DNA of 6,741 bases from a bacterium HR23 (GTDB taxonomy: Bacteria > Chloroflexota > Dehalococcoidia > Lucifugimonadales > HRBIN23), in the NCBI GenBank assembly GCA_002923335.1, contig BEHZ01000093.1, forward strand, positions 1 to 6,741. Reading direction: 5' to 3'. Below, piece by piece: positions 1-6,045 of the stretch (positions are counted from its first letter, which is position 1; each line of letters opens with the position of its first letter). The notes beneath the pieces were generated by a model that was not told where the DNA came from, made no database searches, and was given only the letters and a program-made list of their open reading frames with translations. A program made the translations under genes and the position numbers.

Positions 1-199
1 CACGGACCTCTCGGTAACGGAGCGCCTGGCTCCCAGGGTGCCCCGGGACAAGGTTATCGTGAGCGAGAGCGGAATTTTCACCCGGCAGGATGTCCTGCGG
101 GTGCGGAGGGCCGGCGCCCACGCCGTCCTGGTGGGCGAGGCGCTGGTAACCAGCCCCGACCCGGGGCGCAAAGTGCAGGAACTCCTGGGACACGCCTGA
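1..199 (+). CDS. trpC: Indole-3-glycerol phosphate synthase, C-terminal fragment (5' end outside window)
   Basis: Reading from base 2, 65 residues precede a TGA stop at 197-199. The enzyme closes the ring of CdRP (1-(2-carboxyphenylamino)-1-deoxyribulose 5-phosphate) to give indole-3-glycerol phosphate, in the cytoplasm. The fragment holds the last strands of the TIM barrel. VIVSESGI (near fragment residues 19-26) is the conserved Glu-Ser pair that binds substrate and phosphate. AHAVLVGEALV (near residues 38-48) is the final phosphate-binding strand, typical of TrpC. The sequence runs off the left edge, so the catalytic lysines and start codon are not visible. trpF follows after 47 bases on the same strand, consistent with a trp operon. 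Seen: the motifs and stop. Family knowledge: the reaction. The identification is strengthened by the adjacent trpF and trpB. Confidence 0.93.
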   Translation, partial: TDLSVTERLAPRVPRDKVIVSESGIFTRQDVLRVRRAGAHAVLVGEALVTSPDPGRKVQELLGHA

Positions 200-230
200 C
201 CGCCAATAGAAGCGCACCTTTGGGGGGCTG

Positions 231-242
231 TAGGAGCGGGAG
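231..242 (+). promoter_or_regulatory. Ribosome binding site of trpF, decides its start
   Basis: Two purine-rich Shine-Dalgarno-like stretches, AGGAG at 232-236 and GGGAG at 238-242, lie 10 and 4 bases before the ATG at 247. They favour this ATG over an in-frame TTG at 220, which has no comparable site and would add nine residues unlike the family's N-terminus. Confidence 0.6.
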
Positions 243-246
243 CCCT

Positions 247-906
247 ATGCTGGTCAAAGTCTGCGGACTGCGCACCCTGGAGGACATGCTGGTAGCCGCC
301 GAAGCGGGCGCCGACCTACTGGGCATCGTCTTCGTCCCTGGGGTGCGCCGTCGGGTGGAGCCTACCCTCGCCCGGGAGATGGTAGCCCGCTTCCGTCAGC
401 AGTTCACGGTCCGGCCGGCCCCCCCCATCGTCGGCCTCTTCGCCCACCAGCCCCTGGAGGAGGTGCGGGCCATCGCCCGCCTGGTGGGGCTGGATAGGGT
501 GCAACTGTGTGGGGAGGAAGACATCCCTTTTGCCCTTCAGGTGGGCCTGCCGGTGCTCAAGGCGGTGCACATCACAGGGGCCGGTGCCCGAGAGGTGGAG
601 CGGGCTGAGGCGCAGGTTGCCGCTTTGGAAGAGGCCGGCATCCTCCCCCTGCTGGACAGAGGCGGAGGCCCCCAGCCTGGGGGGCTGGGGCAGCCCTTTG
701 ACTGGACAGTCGCCCAGGCCCTGGCCCGGCGAGGCCACCGCTTCCTTCTGGCCGGCGGCCTCACCCCGGAGAACGTGGCCGAGGCGGTGCGCCGGGTGCG
801 CCCCTACGGGGTGGATGTGTCCAGCGGAGTGGAGACCGACGGCCGGAAAGACGGAGCGAAAGTGCGGGCATTCCTTCAGGTGGCGCGCAGCGCCTGGGAA
901 GGCTGA
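247..906 (+). CDS. trpF: Phosphoribosylanthranilate isomerase
   Basis: This 219-residue cytoplasmic TIM-barrel enzyme performs the Amadori rearrangement of N-(5'-phosphoribosyl)anthranilate to CdRP, the step before TrpC. The N-terminus MLVKVCGLRT carries the catalytic cysteine (Cys6) and Arg9. Asp137 in LPLLDRGGG matches the general-acid aspartate. LLAGGLTPENV (167-177) and YGVDVSSGVE (187-196) are the C-terminal phosphate-binding loops. Where many homologues have VQLHG this protein has VQLCG (85-89). Length is normal for a free-standing TrpF. The ATG at 247 was chosen because the protein then begins at the canonical MLVKVCG and is preceded by an SD-like stretch. The gene lies between trpC and trpB, with 12 bases before trpB. 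Identification is firm. Confidence 0.97.
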   Translation: MLVKVCGLRTLEDMLVAAEAGADLLGIVFVPGVRRRVEPTLAREMVARFRQQFTVRPAPPIVGLFAHQPLEEVRAIARLVGLDRVQLCGEEDIPFALQVGLPVLKAVHITGAGAREVERAEAQVAALEEAGILPLLDRGGGPQPGGLGQPFDWTVAQALARRGHRFLLAGGLTPENVAEAVRRVRPYGVDVSSGVETDGRKDGAKVRAFLQVARSAWEG

Positions 907-918
907 AAGGAGCAGTGT

Positions 919-2133
919 ATGCCGTTGCCCCCTTTCCCTGACGCCCAGGGGCGCTTCGGCCCCTATGGAGGGCGCTTCGTCCCCGAAACCCTCATGAGCG
1001 CCCTGGCGGAACTGGAAGACGCCTACCTTTCCGCCCGCCAGGACGTCTCCTTTCAGCGGGAACTGGCCCACCTCCTGCGCACCTATGCCGGCCGTCCTAC
1101 CCCCCTCACCTTCGCCCGCAACCTTACCGCCCACCTGGGCGGTGCCAAGATCTACCTGAAGCGAGAGGACCTGGCCCACACGGGTGCCCACAAGGTCAAC
1201 AACGCTCTGGGGCAGGCCCTGTTGGCCAAGCGCATGGGCAAACGGCGCATCATCGCCGAAACGGGGGCCGGCCAGCACGGCGTCGCCACCGCTACCGCCT
1301 GCGCCGTTCTGGGCCTGGAGTGCGTCATCTACATGGGCAGCGAGGACATGCGCCGACAGGCCCTGAACGTCTTCCGCATGCGCCTGCTGGGGGCGGAGGT
1401 GCGCCCGGTGGACACCGGCTCCCGCACCCTCAAAGACGCCATCAACGAAGCCCTGCGGGACTGGGTTACCCATGTGCGCACCACCTTCTACATCCTGGGG
1501 AGCGTGGTAGGACCTCACCCCTATCCCATGATGGTGCGGGACTTCCAGGCGGTCATCGGACAGGAGACCCGCCAGCAAATCCTGGAAGTGGAGGGGCGCC
1601 TGCCCGACTACCTCCTGGCGTGCGTGGGCGGGGGGAGCAACGCCATCGGCCTCTTCTACCCCTTCCTGGAAGACACCGGTGTGCACCTGATAGGCGTGGA
1701 GGCGGGAGGCGAGGGCCTGGAGACAGGGCGCCACGCTGCATCCCTCACCAGGGGACGGCCCGGCGTGCTCCACGGGGCTTACAGTTACCTGCTCCAGGAT
1801 GCGCACGGTCAGGTGCACCCTACCCATAGCATCTCCGCCGGCCTGGACTACCCGGGGGTCGGCCCCGAGCACGCATGGCTGAAAGACACGGGCCGTGCCA
1901 CCTACACCGCCGTAACCGATAGGGAGGCCCTGGAGGGCCTGCAGGTGCTCTCCCGTCTGGAGGGCATCATCCCCGCTCTGGAGCCCGCCCACGCCGTCGC
2001 CTACGCCCTGCGCTTAGCCCCTACCTTACCCCCTTCGGCCCTGGTGGTCATCGGCATCAGCGGACGGGGCGATAAAGACATGGAGACGGTGGCCAAAGCC
2101 TTGGGCGGGCTGGAAGGATGGGCCGTCCCGTGA
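919..2133 (+). CDS. trpB: Tryptophan synthase beta chain (TrpB1 type)
   Basis: This 404-residue PLP enzyme condenses indole with L-serine to make tryptophan. Visible landmarks: the N-terminal [15 protein letters not shown] (11-25); Lys92 in [13 protein letters not shown], the PLP Schiff-base lysine; Glu114 in AETGAGQHG, the catalytic acid; the phosphate-binding loop [10 protein letters not shown] (235-244); [16 protein letters not shown] (303-318) with the domain-closing Asp310; and SGRGDKDM (381-388) near the cofactor ring nitrogen. The length and the GRFGPYGG start are those of the classical TrpB1 class, which works in complex with TrpA, rather than the longer TrpB2 class. AAGGAG sits 7 bases before the ATG. 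No trpA follows; a zinc-finger membrane protein gene overlaps the 3' end instead, so an alpha subunit, if present, must be encoded elsewhere. Confidence 0.98.
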   Translation: MPLPPFPDAQGRFGPYGGRFVPETLMSALAELEDAYLSARQDVSFQRELAHLLRTYAGRPTPLTFARNLTAHLGGAKIYLKREDLAHTGAHKVNNALGQALLAKRMGKRRIIAETGAGQHGVATATACAVLGLECVIYMGSEDMRRQALNVFRMRLLGAEVRPVDTGSRTLKDAINEALRDWVTHVRTTFYILGSVVGPHPYPMMVRDFQAVIGQETRQQILEVEGRLPDYLLACVGGGSNAIGLFYPFLEDTGVHLIGVEAGGEGLETGRHAASLTRGRPGVLHGAYSYLLQDAHGQVHPTHSISAGLDYPGVGPEHAWLKDTGRATYTAVTDREALEGLQVLSRLEGIIPALEPAHAVAYALRLAPTLPPSALVVIGISGRGDKDMETVAKALGGLEGWAVP

Positions 2134-2630
2134 GCCTGGAGTGTGCCTTCCACCCGGGCGTGGAGACCGCCCTGCGCTGCGGGCGGTGCGAGCGCCCCAT
2201 CTGTCCCCGCTGTGTGGTGCACACGCCTGTGGGAGCACGGTGCCGGTCGTGCGCCCAACTGCGCCGTCTCCCCACCTACACCCTTACCCCCGCTTACGCC
2301 CTGCGGGGCCTCCTGGCCGGGGTAGGCGTGGGGCTGGCCCTGGGGTTGGGCATCAGCGGACTCCTGCGCCTGGTGCCCATCCCCTTCTTCCTTATCGGTT
2401 GGCTGGTGCCCCTCTACTTCATCGGCGCAGGGTTCGCCGTGGGCGAGGCGGTGAGCCTGTCCACCAATCGGAAGCGAGGGGCCTGGCTCCAGGGGATGGC
2501 GTTGCTGGGCTTCTTCATAGCCTTCCTGGTGCCCACGCTTTTGGTGCCGGCCTTTATGCGCTGGGGAGACCTCTTTTCCCTGGCGGGGTTCATAGTGGGC
2601 ATTGCCCTGGCCATTGCACGGGTGCGCTAG
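2118..2630 (+). CDS. Zinc-finger (B-box-like) integral membrane protein, function unknown
   Basis: I do not recognise a named gene. The protein has 170 residues from the ATG at 2118. Residues 9-45 are a compact metal-binding module with Cys9, His12, Cys21, Cys24, Cys29, Cys32, His35, Cys42 and Cys45, spaced C-x2-H, C-x2-C, C-x2-C, C-x2-C. This resembles the B-box/zinc-ribbon heads found on some bacterial membrane proteins, including some rhomboid-type ones. After a short linker ([15 protein letters not shown]) come about four hydrophobic segments: near 61-83, 87-112, 121-146 and 152-168. No rhomboid Gly-x-Ser-Gly or other catalytic motif is visible. The gene overlaps trpB by 16 bases. An in-frame GTG at 2130 forms a GTGA overlap with the trpB stop and may be the real start: GGAAGG (2112-2117) abuts the ATG with no spacer but lies 12 bases from the GTG. 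Translation is probably coupled to trpB. A link to tryptophan metabolism is only inference from position. Confidence 0.82.
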   Translation: MGRPVSLECAFHPGVETALRCGRCERPICPRCVVHTPVGARCRSCAQLRRLPTYTLTPAYALRGLLAGVGVGLALGLGISGLLRLVPIPFFLIGWLVPLYFIGAGFAVGEAVSLSTNRKRGAWLQGMALLGFFIAFLVPTLLVPAFMRWGDLFSLAGFIVGIALAIARVR

Positions 2631-2650
2631 CACCTTCGGGAGGCACGATG

Positions 2651-2679
2651 CGGGTGCACCTGCACACCCCGGTTTTTTT
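2651..2679 (+). terminator. Probable Rho-independent terminator of the trp operon
   Basis: Inverted segments CGGGTGC (2651-2657) and GCACACCCCG (2662-2671) can pair around a 4-base loop, with a small bulge (CA, plus one extra C) on the 3' side. A run of seven T's at 2673-2679 follows. It lies 20 bases after the stop of the membrane protein gene and upstream of the promoter-like region of the coiled-coil gene, the expected place for the end of the trp transcript. The bulge makes the stem imperfect; folding energy was not calculated. Confidence 0.55.
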
Positions 2680-2717
2680 CCTCTGCGTGGAATCGCCCCC
2701 ACGGGGTAACAAGGCCC

Positions 2718-2726
2718 TGCTATACT
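2718..2726 (+). promoter_or_regulatory. Possible extended -10 promoter for the coiled-coil gene
   Basis: TGC followed by TATACT (2718-2726) is a good match to an extended -10 element in an otherwise GC-rich region. No clear -35 hexamer stands 16-18 bases upstream. A start site about 7 bases downstream would leave a leader of only about 10 bases before the ATG at 2743, with just a weak purine run (GAGAG, 2733-2737) as ribosome site. Supported only by sequence pattern and by its position after the putative terminator. Confidence 0.4.
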
Positions 2727-2742
2727 AGGGGCAGAGAGTGCA

Positions 2743-3120
2743 ATGAGCCTGGCGCGGGAGATCGGTGAAGGCTTTCGGGAGGTTGTGCGGGACCTCCTTA
2801 TTCCGGAGTTCCGCTCCCTGCAGACCGAAGTGCGTAACCTGGGGGAACGCCTGCAGAGTCTAGAGCAACGCATGGAGGCGCGCTTCGCCCAGATGGAGGA
2901 GCGCTTCGCCCGTGTTGATGAGCGCTTTGACGCCATGCACAGGGAAATTCTTGACCTCACGAAAGCCGTGACGTCCATCAACGGGAAACTGGATCTGCTG
3001 ATGGGTCAGATGACCGAGTAGAAAGAGGTGGTGCGCCTGTTGGTGCGGGTGGAGGCCCTGGAGAAGCAGGTAAGTGCCCTAACCGAAACGGTGCGCCAGT
3101 TGACAGCCAGCCGTTCCTAA
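2743..3120 (+). pseudogene. Coiled-coil protein gene interrupted by an in-frame TAG at codon 93
   Basis: No named family recognised. From the ATG at 2743 the frame gives 92 residues to a TAG at 3019-3021. It then stays open for 32 codons to TAA at 3118-3120, or 125 residues if the TAG were a sense codon. The first part has an amphipathic N-terminus (residues 1-21), then an almost uninterrupted heptad pattern: L26, V30, L33, L37, L40, M44, then F48, M51, F55, V58, F62, M65, I69, L72, V76, I79, L83, L86, M90. The part after TAG continues with V97, L100 and a clean a/d series V103, L106, V110, L113, V117, L120. The RF-x2-M/V-x-ER pattern is typical of small bacterial proteins predicted to form trimeric or dimeric coiled coils. 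No signal peptide or membrane segment is seen. The shorter product (2743-3021) may still be made and stable, so gene decay is an inference. A sequencing or assembly error is equally possible. Confidence 0.6.
2875..2937 (+). repeat. Three tandem 21-base units inside the coiled-coil gene
   Basis: Units at 2875-2895, 2896-2916 and 2917-2937 share a GAGGAGCGCTTCGCC-like core and encode seven-residue units EARFAQM, EERFARV and DERFDAM. They mirror the heptad repeat of the protein and are probably duplicated coding units, not a separate element. The units differ at several bases, so they are not a recent exact duplication. Confidence 0.7.
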
Positions 3121-4757
3121 CCCCTCGTAATCTCCGCCAGCGCCTCATCCACCACGCTATCGGGGACATCCTCCCGCACCACCGCCCGCCCGATGTCCTC
3201 CAGTAACACCCAGCGGATACCTTTCCCCGCCCGCTTCTTGTCCACTGCCATGCCCGCCTTAATGGCCTGGGGGTCCACACCCACACAAGCGGTGGGAAGG
3301 CCGAAGCGCTCCAATACCGCCCTCTGGCGCTCCAGTGCCTCGGAGGATAAAAGCCCCAAACGCTGGCTGATGCGTCCCTCCGCCATCATCCCCACCGCCA
3401 CCGCCTCTCCGTGGAGATACTGGGTGTAGCCGGTGGCCTGCTCCAGGGCGTGTCCCACCGTATGCCCGTAGTTCAGCAGGATACGCAGTCCAAGCGTCTC
3501 CTTTTCGTCCCTAGAGACCACATCCGCCTTGATGGCCATAGAGCGTCGCAGAACGGGCACCAGCACCTCCCGCTCCAGGCGCAGGAGGGCATCGGCTCGC
3601 TCCTCAAAGGTGCGGAAGAGGGAGGCATCCAGGATAAGGCCGTGCTTGATGGCCTCGGCCCACCCCTCCCGCAGGGCACGGGCGGGAAGGGTGGACAGGG
3701 TGAGGGCATCCGCCAGCACCATACGGGGTTGGTAGAAAGCCCCCACCAGGTTCTTCCCCTCCGGCAGATCCACCCCCGTTTTCCCCCCAATGGATGCGTC
3801 CACCATGGCCAGAAGGGTGGTGGGCACCTGGATGAAGGGCATGCCCCGGTTATAGGTGGCAGAGACGAAGCCGGCCAGGTCGCCTACCACCCCCCCACCC
3901 AGCGCCACGATAAGATGCCCCCGCTGGGCCTTGAGGGAGGCCAACCACTGGTAGGCATAGCGCACCGTGTCCAGCGTCTTAGAGGCCTCACCCGAGGGGA
4001 AGGTGAAGATATGGGTAGGAATGCCCGCCTCCTCTAGGGCGGTCTGCACCTTGCGCCCCCAGGCGTAAAAGACGGTTCTATCGGTTATCAGGTAGGCGGT
4101 GGAGGCCAGCCCCATGCGCCGAAGCCGCTGCCCCAGGGAAGAGATCAGCCCCCAGCCCACATAGACAGGATACGGCCCCGCTGAAGTATGCACCACCGCC
4201 GAGACTTCCTCCTCCTGCACGGCCTCGGCCGCGAACCGCCGACGCCCTATCTCCCACCCCCGCACCACCTCCCGGGCGGTTTCCTCTACCGTGAGGTGGT
4301 CGGTGTGCACCGTCCAATCGGCGAGGGCATACAGGGGCTGCCGCTGGGCTTTCAGGGCGGTAATGCGCTCCAGAGGGTTGGGGCCGGCCAGGAGGGGGCG
4401 CACCTCCTCTTCGGCCTGGGCGAGGCGCTGGAGGATAGTCTGCGGGTGAGCCTCCAGGCATACCACCACTCCCGCCCCGGCCATGCGCTGGCGGTTCTCG
4501 GGCGAGAGAACCGCCCCACCCCCGACCGCAACCACCGTCGGCTGCGGACGCGCCAGGGCATCGGCCAGGGCCTGGGCTTCCAGGGCTCGGAAGGTCGGCT
4601 CCCCCTCCTGGGCAAAGACCTGGGCGATGGACTTCCCTGCACGGCGCACCACTTCCTGGTCCGTGTCCAGGAACTCCCAGCCCAGGAGGCGGGCCACCTC
4701 CTTGCCCACCGCGCTCTTGCCGGTGCCCGAGAAGCCGATGAGGATGAGGTGTGGCAT
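3117..4757 (-). CDS. aroKB: Bifunctional shikimate kinase / 3-dehydroquinate synthase (AroK-AroB fusion)
   Basis: A 546-residue cytoplasmic protein with two enzymes of the shikimate pathway. Residues 1-170 are shikimate kinase: P-loop GFSGTGKS (8-15), Asp33 in FLDTDQE and Arg57 in FRALE for shikimate binding, GGGAVL (79-84), and lid arginine Arg120 in VRPLL. Residues about 185-546 are 3-dehydroquinate synthase: NAD-binding GGGVVGDLAGF (287-297), PTTLLAMVDASIGGKTGVD (312-330), and zinc ligands Glu368 (WAEAIKHG), His432 (NYGHTVGH) and His449 (LHGEAVAVG). Both active sites look intact. The domains act at non-consecutive steps (2 and 5), with AroD and AroE between them. The ATG at 4757 was chosen because MPHLILIGFSGTGKS is the usual kinase N-terminus and AAGGGGGAG precedes it by 9 bases; an ATG at 4808 would add 17 unrelated residues. 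It lies 112 bases after aroC. The TAG stop overlaps the TAA of the convergent coiled-coil frame. Confidence 0.96.
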   Translation of the reverse strand: MPHLILIGFSGTGKSAVGKEVARLLGWEFLDTDQEVVRRAGKSIAQVFAQEGEPTFRALEAQALADALARPQPTVVAVGGGAVLSPENRQRMAGAGVVVCLEAHPQTILQRLAQAEEEVRPLLAGPNPLERITALKAQRQPLYALADWTVHTDHLTVEETAREVVRGWEIGRRRFAAEAVQEEEVSAVVHTSAGPYPVYVGWGLISSLGQRLRRMGLASTAYLITDRTVFYAWGRKVQTALEEAGIPTHIFTFPSGEASKTLDTVRYAYQWLASLKAQRGHLIVALGGGVVGDLAGFVSATYNRGMPFIQVPTTLLAMVDASIGGKTGVDLPEGKNLVGAFYQPRMVLADALTLSTLPARALREGWAEAIKHGLILDASLFRTFEERADALLRLEREVLVPVLRRSMAIKADVVSRDEKETLGLRILLNYGHTVGHALEQATGYTQYLHGEAVAVGMMAEGRISQRLGLLSSEALERQRAVLERFGLPTACVGVDPQAIKAGMAVDKKRAGKGIRWVLLEDIGRAVVREDVPDSVVDEALAEITRG

Positions 4758-4766
4758 AGCCCTGCG

Positions 4767-4777
4767 CTCCCCCTTCC
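4767..4777 (-). promoter_or_regulatory. Ribosome binding site deciding the aroKB start
   Basis: On the minus strand GGAAGGGGGAG ends 9 bases before the ATG at 4757-4755. The alternative ATG at 4808-4806 has only a GC-rich stretch before it, directly at the foot of a hairpin. This supports the shorter protein. Confidence 0.6.
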
Positions 4778-4811
4778 GCGTAGCGATAGACAGGGCCGCG
4801 GGTGGCATCCT

Positions 4812-4843
4812 GTGCCCCCGGCAACGCCCGTCCCGAGGGGCAC
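4812..4843 (-). other. Strong inverted repeat in the aroC-aroKB spacer
   Basis: GTGCCCC (4812-4818) and GGGGCAC (4837-4843) are perfect inverted repeats of 7 bases. With one bulged A the stem extends by three more pairs (4819-4821 with 4833-4835). No T-run follows on either strand, so it is not a standard terminator. In the aro transcript it would lie between the aroC stop and the aroKB ribosome site. A role in mRNA processing, partial attenuation or stability is possible but unproven; in GC-rich DNA such a stem can also arise by chance. Confidence 0.45.
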
Positions 4844-4869
4844 GGGGTCAGGATAAGGCGTGTCCGTCC

Positions 4870-6045
4870 CTACTGCTCCCCACGCCCCCGGGGGCCGATG
4901 GTCTGCACATAGCCCCGGTAGTTGCGGAGCACCTCCTCCAGGTGGTCGCCCCCGAACTTCTCCAGGTAAGCGTCGGCCAGCACCAGGGCGACCATCGCCT
5001 CGCCGATGACCCCTGCTGCCGGCACCTGGCACACATCGGAGCGTTCGTAGTGGGCCTGCACCGTCTCCCCTGTGAGCAGATCCACCGAGGGGAGGGGCTT
5101 GGCCAGGGTGGAGATGGGCTTCACGGCGAAGCGGGCCACCAGGGGCATGCCGTTGGTCATGCCCCCCTCGGTGCCTCCCGCACGGTTGGTCTTGCGTTGC
5201 CAGGGGCGGGCAGGGTCGGTAACCGGCTCAATGATGTCGTGCACCTGACTCCCCCGCATGCTGGCGGATTCCCACCCGTCGCCGATGGAGACCGCTTTGA
5301 CGGCGTTGATAGACATGAGGGCCTGGGCAAGGCGCCCGTCTATACGCCGGTCCCACTGCACATGGCTTCCCAAACCTATGACCACTCCCTCGGCCACCAC
5401 TTCCACGATGCCCCCGACCGTGTCCCCCGCCTCTCGGGCGGCGTCGATGACCGCCAGCATCTCCTTCTCCGCCTGGGGGTCTGCACAGCGGACAGGGGAG
5501 GCCTCCACCCGCTCCCAGTCTATCGGCTGGGACGGCTTGGCCCACACCCCCCCAATGTTGAGGACATGGGAGTGGATGGCGACGCCGAAATGGGACAGGA
5601 ACGCCCGACAGACAGCCCCCGCCGCCACCCGTGCGGCAGTCTCCCGTGCCGACGCCCGCTCCAGGATGTTGCGCACATCGTGCTGGTAATACTTCATGGC
5701 CCCCGCCAGGTCGGCGTGGCCGGGGCGGAGGCGTGTAACGGGGGGCACCGCTTCGCTTACCGGGGCGACGCTCATCTGGGTCTGCCAGTTGGGCCAGTCC
5801 CTGTTCCAGATGAGCAGGGCGATGGGGGAGCCCAGGGTAACCCCGTGGCGCACGCCCGAGAGGACCTCCGCCCTGTCCTGCTCAATCTGCTGGCGAGCGC
5901 CCCGCCCGTAGCCCCCTTGCCGACGCCGCAGGTCGTGGGCAATGGCCTCCGCGGAAAGGGGCAGACCGGCGGGGACCCCCTCTAGGATGACCACCAGTCC
6001 TCGCCCGTGGGATTCCCCCGCGGTGAGCCAGCGGAGGCGGGTCAT
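4870..6045 (-). CDS. aroC: Chorismate synthase
   Basis: A 391-residue cytoplasmic enzyme that uses reduced FMN to eliminate phosphate from EPSP (5-enolpyruvylshikimate 3-phosphate), giving chorismate, the last common precursor of Trp, Phe and Tyr. Seen: GESHGRG (10-16) with the conserved His13; [13 protein letters not shown] (40-52) for FMN and substrate phosphate; [13 protein letters not shown] (107-119) with His110; [16 protein letters not shown] (129-144); [16 protein letters not shown] (255-270); [15 protein letters not shown] (287-301); and [10 protein letters not shown] (334-343) with Asp336. All signature blocks are present and the length is usual for the longer bacterial form. The ATG is firm: it follows AAGGAGG with a 7-base spacer and overlaps the aroE stop as ATGA, so translation is probably coupled to aroE. 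aroKB follows on the same strand. Confidence 0.98.
   Translation of the reverse strand: MTRLRWLTAGESHGRGLVVILEGVPAGLPLSAEAIAHDLRRRQGGYGRGARQQIEQDRAEVLSGVRHGVTLGSPIALLIWNRDWPNWQTQMSVAPVSEAVPPVTRLRPGHADLAGAMKYYQHDVRNILERASARETAARVAAGAVCRAFLSHFGVAIHSHVLNIGGVWAKPSQPIDWERVEASPVRCADPQAEKEMLAVIDAAREAGDTVGGIVEVVAEGVVIGLGSHVQWDRRIDGRLAQALMSINAVKAVSIGDGWESASMRGSQVHDIIEPVTDPARPWQRKTNRAGGTEGGMTNGMPLVARFAVKPISTLAKPLPSVDLLTGETVQAHYERSDVCQVPAAGVIGEAMVALVLADAYLEKFGGDHLEEVLRNYRGYVQTIGPRGRGEQ

Noticed and set aside
220..246. TTG start adding nine residues to TrpF
   Set aside because: The added residues are unlike the family, and SD-like purine runs lie just before the ATG at 247.
316..1992. A 558-codon open frame on the minus strand
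   Set aside because: It lies fully antisense to trpF and trpB, whose motifs are unmistakable. Long antisense open frames are expected in GC-rich genes, and the translation shows no recognisable domain.
2875..2937. Tandem repeats as a CRISPR-like or satellite array
   Set aside because: They are only three imperfect 21-base units in coding phase without spacers, explained by protein heptads.
2001..2981. A 326-codon open frame on the minus strand crossing trpB, the membrane protein and the coiled-coil gene
   Set aside because: It spans three plus-strand genes and the putative terminator, and its product is low-complexity with no domain pattern.
3019..3021. TAG as a reassigned sense codon (recoded genetic code or pyrrolysine)
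   Set aside because: TAG ends three other genes in the window at the expected family length or before clearly non-coding sequence, so general reassignment does not fit.
4758..4808. 17-residue N-terminal extension of AroKB from an ATG at 4808
   Set aside because: The extension is unlike kinase N-termini, has no good ribosome site and begins at the foot of a hairpin, whereas the ATG at 4757 has a strong site and gives the canonical start.
4483..5985. A 500-codon open frame on the plus strand
   Set aside because: Antisense to the start of aroKB and most of aroC. The composition is that of a mirror frame, with no motif.
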